A program made the position numbers and the translations under genes. The notes beneath the pieces are model-generated. The model was not told the DNA's origin. It saw only the letters and a list, made by a program, of their open reading frames with translations, and made no database searches. From Gallionella sp. (GTDB lineage Bacteria; Pseudomonadota; Gammaproteobacteria; Burkholderiales; Gallionellaceae): 5,282 nucleotides of DNA. Each line of letters opens with the position of its first letter. The stretch's first letter is position 1. Positions 1 to 5,183 of this stretch are shown here, in pieces. The stretch spans positions 1 to 5,282 of the forward strand of contig JADGRM010000155.1 in assembly GCA_017880945.1 (NCBI GenBank), written 5' to 3'.

Positions 1-280
1 TCATGGATTCGGGTTTGGGTTTGATAGTGCGCTTTTCCAGATGGTCAGGTGCGGTGTAGAACAACTCCCCGGAGGATTCCACCGGTTTGTCGAGCATGGC
101 GATGAATTTTTTTTCGACAAAGCTGGCATGGTCGGAGCGGATTTGCGCCAGGCCGCGCATCAGCTGGTCAATATCCCACTCGGCGGCGTGACCGATGACG
201 GGTACCAGCATCAGCGCCAATGCAAGGGGCACGTGCCGCATGACGCGCAGCGAAAACACAGGGGAGGAGGGCCGTGTCAT
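1..280 (-). CDS. LolA-like outer-membrane lipoprotein carrier family protein, 3' end beyond the window
   Basis: The open frame starts at ATG 280 and runs off the window after 93 residues. It has a Sec signal: an N-terminal stretch with Arg12 and Arg15, a hydrophobic core (PLALALMLVPVIG, about residues 18-30) and a likely cut after GHAA (residue 33). The mature start EWDIDQLMRGLAQIRSDHASF and the later GELFYTAPDHLEK are typical of the LolA-related proteins (ApeL type) found in aryl polyene clusters, where they are thought to help carry the lipid product across the periplasm with an MMPL exporter. The start ATG overlaps the acyltransferase stop by four bases (ATGA), implying coupled translation. 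A second ATG at 241 would give a shorter signal peptide (MRHVPLAL...), but the overlap favours 280. The family call is made from recognised sequence; the substrate is inferred from context. Confidence 0.85.
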   Translation of the reverse strand, partial: MTRPSSPVFSLRVMRHVPLALALMLVPVIGHAAEWDIDQLMRGLAQIRSDHASFVEKKFIAMLDKPVESSGELFYTAPDHLEKRTIKPKPESM

Positions 281-1152
281 CCTGCTTTGGGAGGTGTTGC
301 CGTGGGTGCCGGCTGCCAGAAATCGAAAAAATTAAACCAGTTGTATGGCGCCGTACGGCAGTAGTGATCCAGCAGCGCGGCATAACGGGCGATGGCCGCT
401 TCCACGGCGGCATCGCGTTGACCGCGTGCAACGGTGGAAAAATCCGCCAGAGGATCGAAATGGATGGCGTAGCGGTTGCCGCCCAGATACAGCCCGGTCA
501 TGAATACCACCGGACGCCGCAGCAATGCGGCCGTGCGGAACGGCCCGCTGGGCAAGTTCGCGTTAGTGCCGAGGATCGGCACCGGGTACAGGATGTCGTT
601 GCCCGGGGTGCGATCGGCCAACATGCCGACGACACCGCCTTCATCCAGGCGCTCCCGCAGCTTGAGCATGGAATCAATGTGTCCCAGGCCAATGATATCC
701 TGCACTGCCTCTGGATTAATGGCGGCCAGCATGGCGTTGATTTTTTGTGCGTTGTCCTGGTGCATGACCATGGCGACGCGCAAATCCGTGTCTCTCCGGC
801 CAAGCGCGCGGATCACTTCAAAGCTGCCCAGGTGCGCGCCCATCAGGAACAAGCCTTTGCCGCCGGCAAGCAGGCGGCGCAGCGTATCCTCGCCGTGCAC
901 TTCGAAATCGAACAGTTCGAAGCGGTGGTTGACCAGATAGACACGGTCATGGATGGTGGCGGCAAAGGTGAAAAAATGCTGGTACAGATCGCGCCAGCGG
1001 GGAGGGCGACCTAACGCACGCCTGAGATAATTCCTTGAAGCACGACGACTGGCCGGTGCAAACAGCAAAAAATAACTGGCGATCAGGTGCAGCACGACGC
1101 GCCCTGCGCGCCGTCCCAGACGCAGTGAAATCCATGTCATCACGCGCAACAT
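277..1152 (-). CDS. Lysophospholipid acyltransferase (HtrB/LpxL-like) of an aryl polyene-type operon
   Basis: The 291-residue product belongs to the LPLAT superfamily related to lipid A lauroyltransferase. The catalytic HX4E motif is visible as GAHLGSFE (His107, Glu112). It is followed by GMLADRTPGND (about 176-186), PSGPFRTAAL (201-210) and the C-terminal APYNWFNFFDFW (268-279) found in acyltransferases of pigment clusters. A hydrophobic N-terminal segment (about 18-33) suggests inner-membrane attachment. The expected role is acyl transfer to build the lipid anchor of the polyene. In some clusters this domain is fused to a family 2 glycosyltransferase (ApeJ); here it stands alone and no glycosyltransferase is next to it. 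The ATG at 1152 is the first standard start, but family-like sequence (WAHTPERGNIL) continues upstream in frame. A CTG at 1218 overlapping the dehydratase stop may be the true start and would give 313 residues. The 3' end overlaps the LolA-like gene by four bases. Confidence 0.88.
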   Translation of the reverse strand: MLRVMTWISLRLGRRAGRVVLHLIASYFLLFAPASRRASRNYLRRALGRPPRWRDLYQHFFTFAATIHDRVYLVNHRFELFDFEVHGEDTLRRLLAGGKGLFLMGAHLGSFEVIRALGRRDTDLRVAMVMHQDNAQKINAMLAAINPEAVQDIIGLGHIDSMLKLRERLDEGGVVGMLADRTPGNDILYPVPILGTNANLPSGPFRTAALLRRPVVFMTGLYLGGNRYAIHFDPLADFSTVARGQRDAAVEAAIARYAALLDHYCRTAPYNWFNFFDFWQPAPTATPPKAG

Positions 1153-1214
1153 GAGTATGTTGCCGCGCTCCGGGGTATGCGCCCAGGCGGCTTGGCTGGC
1201 TGTCGGGCGCGATG

Positions 1215-1520
1215 TCAGACAGGCGACCCGGGCACGATACTGCCGCTGGCAATTTTGCGCATACCAGCCACGATGTCGAAACGTATCGTGCCGCTGGCCG
1301 AGAGGATGTGCTGGATCACCAGTTCGTCGCCCGGACTTGCCGGGCTCAGAAACTTGACCGAGCTGATCTCGCAGATATCCAGCGCGATTCCAGTGGCAGC
1401 GGCTATTGCGTGTAGCACGGTGTCCAGCAGCATCACACCGGGGAGAATGGGGGCGCCGGGAAAATGTCCGGCAAAGGCGGGATGATCTAGCGGAACAGTC
1501 CAGTGTATGGCGTTATTCAT
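1215..1520 (-). CDS. Hotdog-fold 3-hydroxyacyl-ACP dehydratase, ApeI/FabZ-like
   Basis: This short protein (101 residues) is a single hotdog domain. The active-site signature DHPAFAGHFPGAPILPGVML spans residues 12-31, with His19 as the expected catalytic histidine. At the position of the FabZ catalytic glutamate, 14 residues after the histidine, it has Asp33. FabA also uses an aspartate. It would remove water from ACP-bound 3-hydroxyacyl intermediates, giving the trans double bonds of a polyene. ATG 1520 overlaps the stop of the upstream ligase by four bases (ATGA), and a GGAAA about ten bases upstream may act as ribosome binding site. The ligase-dehydratase pairing matches ApeH-ApeI in aryl polyene clusters. 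It could instead act on another ACP-bound acyl chain, but the neighbours make the polyene role most likely. Confidence 0.85.
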   Translation of the reverse strand: MNNAIHWTVPLDHPAFAGHFPGAPILPGVMLLDTVLHAIAAATGIALDICEISSVKFLSPASPGDELVIQHILSASGTIRFDIVAGMRKIASGSIVPGSPV

Positions 1521-2860
1521 GCGGATTTCCGTGCGCTGCGTGTCTGAAACAGGGCTTGCAGCACTGCGCGCGGCAGCTTTCCTGTGCGGTTGCGTGGCAG
1601 TGCATCAACAAACAGCAGGGGGCGCGGCAGGAAAACCGGGTCAATATGTTGACGTAGCGCCGCCAGCAGATGTGGCGCATCCATACCCGGAGCCACCACA
1701 CACGCGGCAAGCCGCGTAATGTGATCATCGCCGGTTTCGTCCGGCATGTAAAAAACGCCATCCACCACGCCGGGAATGGTATTGAGCAGGTGGTTGAGAC
1801 TCGCCAGCGAATGCCGTTTGCCCGCGATATTGACCAGATCGGCGATGCGTCCGTGCAGTAAAAAATGCTCGTCTGTAACAGGTTCGATCATGTCGTTCAT
1901 GGCGATCAATGTTTCGATGTGACCGCCGCAAGCGCGCACGCAATCACCCTCCACGATCAGTTTTATCCCGGGAAGCAGCTGCCATTCTGCGGTTTGCGTG
2001 GGGCGGCGGGTAGCAATCTGGCCGGTTTCGGTGCTGCCATAGATTTCCATCAGCGGCGCATGGCAACGTGCCTCAATGTCCTGCGCGAGCTGGGCAGACA
2101 GCGGCGCAGTGGCGCATAGCACCCGCGTGATCTCTGGCAGCGCCAGCCCCGCATCCAGCCAGGCGCGCAGATGCACCGGCGAGGACACCAACATTCGCGG
2201 CATGGGCACAGCCGCCAGTGCCTGGCAAATGTCGGCCGGGTAAAACGGCTGCGCATGGCTGAGTGCGCTGCCGCTGTGCCATGCCATCAGCACCGTGGAT
2301 TCGAACCCGTACATGTGTTGCGGCGGTACGGTGCCAATGATGGTGCAGGGTGTGTTGTGCAGCAGCCCCAGGCGCAATGCTTCAGCTTGCACACAACTGA
2401 CCAGTGCACCCCAGGTTTTGGGATGCGGTTGCGGGGAGCCGGCCGAGCCTGAAGTAAATACCACCGCGATGCGCTGCTTGCTATCAATTTGCGGAATTGC
2501 AAATGCGTCCGCTTGGCTAACGCCCATGACCGGGTATCGTAGTTGCGGCAGATCCATCGTGCATAGGACGCTATCAGTCAAACAAAACACATCCGGTGCA
2601 AAAACTTTTATCTGGCGCACCACTTCCGGTGTGGGGGTAGACGGCAGCAGGCTGACTTTGCCCGCCACAATGGCGGCCGCCAGACCGACGCTAAAACGGT
2701 AACGATCGCTGCACATATTGAGCAGGTGACTCCCTGCGGGAAACAGGGCGACAAGCTGACTGACCTCGGTCAGGAACTGGCGCAGCGTGACGGCGCCATC
2801 GGCGCGCCAGGCGATGATGCTGTCCGGGGAGACGTGTGATACCAGCGGCAGTGAAGGCAT
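1517..2860 (-). CDS. AMP-dependent aryl/acyl ligase (ANL superfamily, ApeH-like)
   Basis: The 447-residue protein is an adenylate-forming enzyme with the core motifs in order: phosphate-binding loop TSGSAGSPQPHPK (136-148), YGSTETG (274-280), GRIADLVNIAGKR (337-349) and the C-terminal PRNRTGKLPR (422-431) with catalytic Lys428. At about 450 residues it is shorter than typical acyl-CoA synthetases (500-560) and matches the compact AMP ligases of aryl polyene clusters. Those activate an aromatic acid such as 4-hydroxybenzoate and load it onto an ACP, consistent with the ACP gene two genes upstream; the exact substrate cannot be read from the sequence. I chose ATG 2860: it lies 17 bases after the stop of the membrane-protein gene, and the product (MPSLPLVSHVSPDSIIAWR) aligns with the usual start. 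An ATG at 3034 in the same frame would add 58 residues lying inside the upstream gene and is rejected. No clear Shine-Dalgarno sequence precedes the start. Confidence 0.9.
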   Translation of the reverse strand: MPSLPLVSHVSPDSIIAWRADGAVTLRQFLTEVSQLVALFPAGSHLLNMCSDRYRFSVGLAAAIVAGKVSLLPSTPTPEVVRQIKVFAPDVFCLTDSVLCTMDLPQLRYPVMGVSQADAFAIPQIDSKQRIAVVFTSGSAGSPQPHPKTWGALVSCVQAEALRLGLLHNTPCTIIGTVPPQHMYGFESTVLMAWHSGSALSHAQPFYPADICQALAAVPMPRMLVSSPVHLRAWLDAGLALPEITRVLCATAPLSAQLAQDIEARCHAPLMEIYGSTETGQIATRRPTQTAEWQLLPGIKLIVEGDCVRACGGHIETLIAMNDMIEPVTDEHFLLHGRIADLVNIAGKRHSLASLNHLLNTIPGVVDGVFYMPDETGDDHITRLAACVVAPGMDAPHLLAALRQHIDPVFLPRPLLFVDALPRNRTGKLPRAVLQALFQTRSARKSA

Positions 2861-2877
2861 GATTAAGGCTGCAACAA

Positions 2878-3516
2878 CTAGCGTGGACGCGCCGGGGTGT
2901 TCCTGAACGCCCGCACCGCATCGAGGATGTGCGTCTGCTGCATGTCGGGCAGTACCCATCTGCGTACCCAATATTCGGCAATGAACATCAACGCGACCAA
3001 AGGCAGCGTCAGAAAATTGGCAAAAACCGACCACGTGGCCAGCGGCGCCAGAAAAAAGAGCAAGGTGGAAGCCAACGCCATCGCGGCAAAAAATAGAGTC
3101 CAGGCGACCGTGACCTGACGTGCGTAAATTTCATGCTGCGGCGTCACCAGTACATGCACGGCCTTGGCGAAGCGAGTGCAGAGCGGTTGCCGCCCGGCGA
3201 TCAAAGTACGGCCAAAAGTCATGAACAGTATTAGCAGCATACCCACATGTTGCAGCCAGTAGACCAGCCCAAAATGATTCTCAAGCGCCGACCATCCGGC
3301 CCACAGCGCAATACACAACAGCACCAGCACACCCAGCATGATGAAGCGCCGGGGTGACCGCCACGCCAGCGCCAACGCAATCAATACCAAGGGCGCAACA
3401 GCCACCAACGCGCCCATGTTGCCGCTGTGGGCGGATTCATTGGTGTAATGCGCCAGCAGCGGATAGCCGATCACCAGCACAGCAATGCCCAGCCAGGGCA
3501 GGATGCGGCGTGCCAT
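2878..3516 (-). CDS. Polytopic inner-membrane protein, COG4648 type (ApeG-like)
   Basis: The 212-residue product has about six predicted membrane helices (roughly 5-22, 35-52, 57-73, 84-102, 134-156 and 162-182). Between helices 4 and 5 is a polar, arginine-rich cytoplasmic-type loop (FGRTLIAGRQPLCTRFA, 102-118), and after the last helix comes EYWVRRWVLP (181-190). Both are recurring motifs of the COG4648 membrane proteins that sit between the ACP and the AMP ligase in aryl polyene and related clusters. No biochemical function is established for this family; anchoring the biosynthetic complex to the membrane or handling the acyl product are guesses. ATG 3516 shares one base with the ACP stop (TGATG), with AGAG about ten bases upstream, so translation is probably coupled. 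The family name comes from motifs, topology and gene order. Confidence 0.82.
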   Translation of the reverse strand: MARRILPWLGIAVLVIGYPLLAHYTNESAHSGNMGALVAVAPLVLIALALAWRSPRRFIMLGVLVLLCIALWAGWSALENHFGLVYWLQHVGMLLILFMTFGRTLIAGRQPLCTRFAKAVHVLVTPQHEIYARQVTVAWTLFFAAMALASTLLFFLAPLATWSVFANFLTLPLVALMFIAEYWVRRWVLPDMQQTHILDAVRAFRNTPARPR

Positions 3517-3806
3517 CAGCGGGTTCTCTGTGCTGCGATATAGTCGGAGAGGCTGCGCAGCGAGCTGAAAATGTGCTTGTTGTCTTCGCTGTCGCTACGC
3601 AGTTGCAGACCATAACGCTTGGAGACCTCCAGCGCGGCTTCCAGCACATCAATCGAGTCCAGACCCAAGCCATCGCCATACAACGGGGCGTCAGGGGTGA
3701 TTTGATCTGCTGTGACCTCGAGGTTCAGACACTCGATCATCAATTCAGCAACTTCACGTTGCAAAGCTGCAGTACTAGAGACAGTGGGTTTCTGATTATC
3801 TTGCAT
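3516..3806 (-). CDS. Acyl carrier protein, phosphopantetheine-binding
   Basis: The product is a 96-residue acyl carrier protein. The attachment motif is GLGLDSIDVLEAALEV (47-62), with Ser51 as the expected 4'-phosphopantetheine site. Helix I is AALQREVAELMIECLNL (13-29), followed by the usual TPDAPLYGDG loop. It would hold the aryl starter and the growing polyene chain while the ligase, dehydratase and off-window ketosynthases act on it. It is the first gene of the operon in this window, where aryl polyene clusters commonly have two adjacent ACP genes. ATG 3806 was chosen because the protein then has normal ACP length. An in-frame ATG at 3923 would add 39 residues unlike ACP sequence, from the leader region. 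No strong ribosome binding site is visible. The stop overlaps the membrane-protein start (TGATG). Confidence 0.92.
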   Translation of the reverse strand: MQDNQKPTVSSTAALQREVAELMIECLNLEVTADQITPDAPLYGDGLGLDSIDVLEAALEVSKRYGLQLRSDSEDNKHIFSSLRSLSDYIAAQRTR

Positions 3807-3867
3807 GATGTTTATAGGGAAGCTCTGAACAAGTGAGTAATAAATGCACGTCGAGGTTCTGAGGCGA

Positions 3868-3891
3868 TGAATTGGGTTGGTGAATTGGGTT
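3868..3891. repeat. Tandem 11-base direct repeat in the operon leader
   Basis: TGAATTGGGTT occurs at 3868-3878 and again at 3881-3891, giving a 13-base period. It lies about 60 bases upstream of the ACP start. It may be a chance duplication by slippage or a pair of protein-binding half-sites. Nothing else in the window shows the same motif that I could find. Confidence 0.7.
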
Positions 3892-4034
3892 TTGGTCTGC
3901 CATCGAGGCCTGTTCGTACTCAAATTGTATCGTTTTACTGTTCATCGGGCGCACCTACCCTGTCCAGCCCAGGGGGTTCACTCCAAACCCGACTCGGAAT
4001 TCAGTGAAAATCAGCAAGGCGAGAAAAGAGCGGA

Positions 4035-4060
4035 ATGTAACACTTTGATTATATTTACAT
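4035..4060. repeat. Inverted repeat ATGTAA-N14-TTACAT, possible operator
   Basis: ATGTAA at 4035-4040 and TTACAT at 4055-4060 form a perfect 6-base inverted repeat with a 14-base AT-rich spacer. It lies just downstream of the extended -10 element at 4061-4069 when read toward the ACP gene. This is a position where a dimeric repressor could block initiation. The symmetry is short, so chance in an AT-rich stretch is a real alternative. Confidence 0.35.
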
Positions 4061-4069
4061 ATTATATCA
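4061..4069 (-). promoter_or_regulatory. Candidate extended -10 promoter facing the ACP operon
   Basis: On the minus strand, positions 4069-4061 read TGATATAAT, a perfect sigma-70 extended -10 (TGnTATAAT). No good -35 hexamer lies 16-18 bases upstream, where the sequence is xthA-derived and GC-rich, but extended -10 promoters can work without one. Initiation would fall near 4054 and give a leader of about 250 bases before the ACP start. The element spans the apparent breakpoint with the xthA remnant. Activity is inferred from the match alone. Confidence 0.45.
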
Positions 4070-4171
4070 CATCGCCACCGCAGGGATCGCGGCCAGGGGA
4101 AAAAGGCCGCGATTTACAAGGAGCCGCGCTTCAGCGACCATGCGCCGCTCACGATCGACTACGACCTTTAA
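4065..4171 (+). pseudogene. xthA: 3' remnant of exodeoxyribonuclease III (xthA), truncated and frameshifted
   Basis: Read in the frame ending at TAA 4169-4171, positions 4100-4168 encode KKAAIYKEPRFSDHAPLTIDYDL. This is the recognisable C-terminus of betaproteobacterial exonuclease III, including the SDH motif whose histidine is the catalytic one in the ExoIII/AP endonuclease family. Just upstream, the homology continues in another frame: positions 4065-4097 read YHIATAGIAAR, matching the Y-x-IATPGIAA segment that normally precedes it. One base has therefore been lost in the GGGGAAAAA run near 4096-4104. Homology stops at about 4064, where the sequence turns AT-rich, so the first ~220 codons are missing here. 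The remnant converges on the small membrane-protein gene with only five bases between the two stops. It cannot encode an active nuclease; an intact copy elsewhere in the genome is likely but not shown. Confidence 0.85.
4086..4113. repeat. Perfect 9-base-pair inverted repeat within the xthA remnant
   Basis: ATCGCGGCC (4086-4094) and GGCCGCGAT (4105-4113) are perfect reverse complements around the 10-base loop AGGGGAAAAA. The stem arises from the mirrored coding sequence for IAA and AAI in xthA, so it may be accidental. The presumed frameshift lies in the loop. It is not followed by a T run of more than three on either strand, so a standard terminator is doubtful, although it is the only strong hairpin I found between the two minus-strand operons. 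Confidence 0.75.
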
Positions 4172-4176
4172 CGCGC

Positions 4177-4491
4177 CTAAGCCGTGCTGCTGCCGGGAGG
4201 CAGGTTCTTGCGCAGGTTGTTCTGCCGGCGCCGGTCCAGCCACCAGGCGAGCGCCGGCAGCACGATGAACGAACCGGGCATCACCATCACCGCGAGATAG
4301 GGGCTGACCATGGACAGGCGGCGCAGGTGGGTGACGATCTGGTGCTTGTCCTCGGGCGTCCATTTCTGATGGTTGCGCGGCTTCATCAGCAATGGCATCA
4401 GACCCGTTATCTGAACGACTTCGCCGAGAACGTATTTTCGTTCCCGGTCCATCATTTCCATCACGGTCCGGACGATGACTGGCTTATTCAT
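4177..4491 (-). CDS. Small membrane protein of unknown function
   Basis: I do not recognise this 104-residue protein with certainty. It has a polar, methionine- and charge-rich N-terminal part (1-60, including MEMMDRERKYVLGEVVQITG and WTPEDKHQIVTHLRRLS). One hydrophobic segment follows (about 62-85), then a basic tail (LDRRRQNNLRKNL). The segment SPYLAVMVMPGSFIVLPALAWWLDRRR faintly recalls the proline-rich membrane motif of LETM1-related proteins, but this is only a resemblance. ATG 4491 lies seven bases after the stop of the YqjK-like gene on the same strand, so it probably belongs to that operon as its last gene, though no strong ribosome binding site is visible. Codon use is GC-rich like its upstream neighbours. 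Its stop is five bases from the stop of the converging xthA remnant. Confidence 0.72.
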   Translation of the reverse strand: MNKPVIVRTVMEMMDRERKYVLGEVVQITGLMPLLMKPRNHQKWTPEDKHQIVTHLRRLSMVSPYLAVMVMPGSFIVLPALAWWLDRRRQNNLRKNLPPGSSTA

Positions 4492-4498
4492 CTGCTAG

Positions 4499-4786
4499 CT
4501 AGGGCGCAACTTTCTGCGTCAGCCAGCGATAGCCCTGCCACAAGCCCAAGGCGCGCTGCGCCCATTTGAGCGTGCGGCGCGGGCGCACCAGCGCGAACAC
4601 CAGCATCGCGCCGGCAACGAGGGGCGGGCGCGATATGACGTAGCGTAGCGCCCCCAGGCAACGGTCGATGAAGCCCAGCGGCTGCGACCACGACTGCAGC
4701 GTCTGCGCCACGTCCTCGCGCTCGCGCGCGGCACGCTCGATCAGGCGCGCGCGCTTGGCCTCGATTGCGACGAGGCGCTGGTTCAC
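4499..4786 (-). CDS. YqjK-like small membrane-associated protein
   Basis: The 95-residue product starts with a charged, probably coiled-coil region (RLVAIEAKRARLIERAAREREDVAQTL, about 4-30). A short hydrophobic segment follows (about 51-67), then a basic C-terminus ending LWQGYRWLTQKVAP. This layout and the ending fit the YqjK-like family, found directly after YqjE in proteobacterial yqjD-yqjE-yqjK operons. The function is not established. The start is GTG at 4786, overlapping the YqjE-like stop by four bases (GTGA), with a GGGGG run about ten bases upstream. The longer in-frame ORF beginning at 4984 reads into the YqjE-like gene and does not look like protein of this family, so it was discarded. 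Confidence 0.8.
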   Translation of the reverse strand: MNQRLVAIEAKRARLIERAAREREDVAQTLQSWSQPLGFIDRCLGALRYVISRPPLVAGAMLVFALVRPRRTLKWAQRALGLWQGYRWLTQKVAP

Positions 4787-5181
4787 GCTTGCGGCCCCCG
4801 CAGCATGGCCCGGTCCTTCGCCAGTTCGCCGCGCGTGATCGCGAACGGCTTGGGTCGCGTCTTCGCCTTGTCGCGCAGGATCAAGCCGAACACCACGCCT
4901 GCGGCAAGGAACGCGGCGGCGAGCATGCCGACCGCGGCGAGCCGGTGCGTGTCCCAGTAATAGACCACGACCAGGGCGACGCAAAGCACGATGCCCATGG
5001 CGAGGCAGAACGCCGCGGCCAGCGCGACCAGCAGCAGTTGCTCCAGCCGCACCCGCTCTTCTTCGATCTCGGTGGCGAGGATTTCCAGGCGCGTCTGCGC
5101 CGCGCCGAGTAGGTTGCCCGCCAGATGCTTGATCGACTGCAGAAGGCCGCTGCGCGCGGCGGCGCCTTCTCTTTCCGCCAT
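4783..5181 (-). CDS. YqjE / phage holin superfamily III-like inner-membrane protein
   Basis: The 132-residue protein has an N-terminal amphipathic region (SGLLQSIKHLAGNLLGAAQTRLEILATEIEEERVRLEQL, about 11-49), then two membrane helices (about 50-76 and 81-103) and a basic C-terminus. The RLEILATEIEEERVRLEQLL stretch before helix 1 is a hallmark of YqjE-like proteins, often labelled phage holin family although they are chromosomal envelope proteins rather than lysis genes. In E. coli the neighbour YqjD binds ribosomes at the membrane in stationary phase; no specific activity is known for YqjE. ATG 5181 comes two bases after the stop of the upstream DUF883 gene (TAGCCATG). An ATG at 5250 would overlap that gene and is rejected. 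It overlaps the YqjK-like gene by four bases. Confidence 0.87.
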   Translation of the reverse strand: MAEREGAAARSGLLQSIKHLAGNLLGAAQTRLEILATEIEEERVRLEQLLLVALAAAFCLAMGIVLCVALVVVYYWDTHRLAAVGMLAAAFLAAGVVFGLILRDKAKTRPKPFAITRGELAKDRAMLRGPQA

Positions 5182-5183
5182 GG

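Larger units (their letters stand above)
3807..4064. other. Intergenic leader between the ACP operon and the xthA remnant
   Basis: About 258 bases separate the first gene of the polyene-type operon from the truncated xthA end. No reading frame here resembles a known protein. The part from about 4021 to 4064 is clearly AT-rich compared with the GC-rich flank that begins at about 4065. The stretch holds a tandem 11-base repeat (3868-3891), a spaced inverted repeat (4035-4060) and a small 5-base-pair hairpin (CCCTG at 3958-3962 with CAGGG at 3970-3974) without a T tract. It is best read as the 5' untranslated leader and control region of the operon. I see no RNA gene or riboswitch I can name. 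Confidence 0.6.

Noticed and set aside
274..1014. 246-codon plus-strand open frame
   Set aside because: It lies opposite the acyltransferase, whose motifs (HX4E, ADRTPG, NWFNFFDFW) are clear. The plus-strand product has no recognisable domain and is rich in His, Gln and Arg, as antisense shadows often are.
2861..3034. N-terminal extension of the AMP ligase to ATG 3034
   Set aside because: It would lie inside the membrane-protein gene, and the ligase aligns with its family from MPSLP at 2860.
3811..3832. TTGTTC and TATAAA as a promoter just before the ACP start
   Set aside because: The spacer is only 10 bases, and initiation would fall at or inside the ACP start codon.
3807..3923. N-terminal extension of the ACP to ATG 3923
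   Set aside because: The added 39 residues do not look like ACP sequence and would make the protein unusually long; ATG 3806 gives a normal ACP.
3958..3974. Possible terminator hairpin CCCTG / CAGGG
   Set aside because: The stem is only five pairs and no T run follows on either strand.
3877..4569. 230-codon plus-strand open frame crossing the leader and the small membrane-protein gene
   Set aside because: It is not in the frame of the ExoIII remnant and has no family resemblance. It runs antisense to the 4177-4491 and YqjK-like genes.
4783..5181. Phage lysis holin, suggesting a prophage
   Set aside because: The holin label is a family name only. The DUF883 and YqjK-like neighbours show a chromosomal yqj-type operon, and no phage genes are present.
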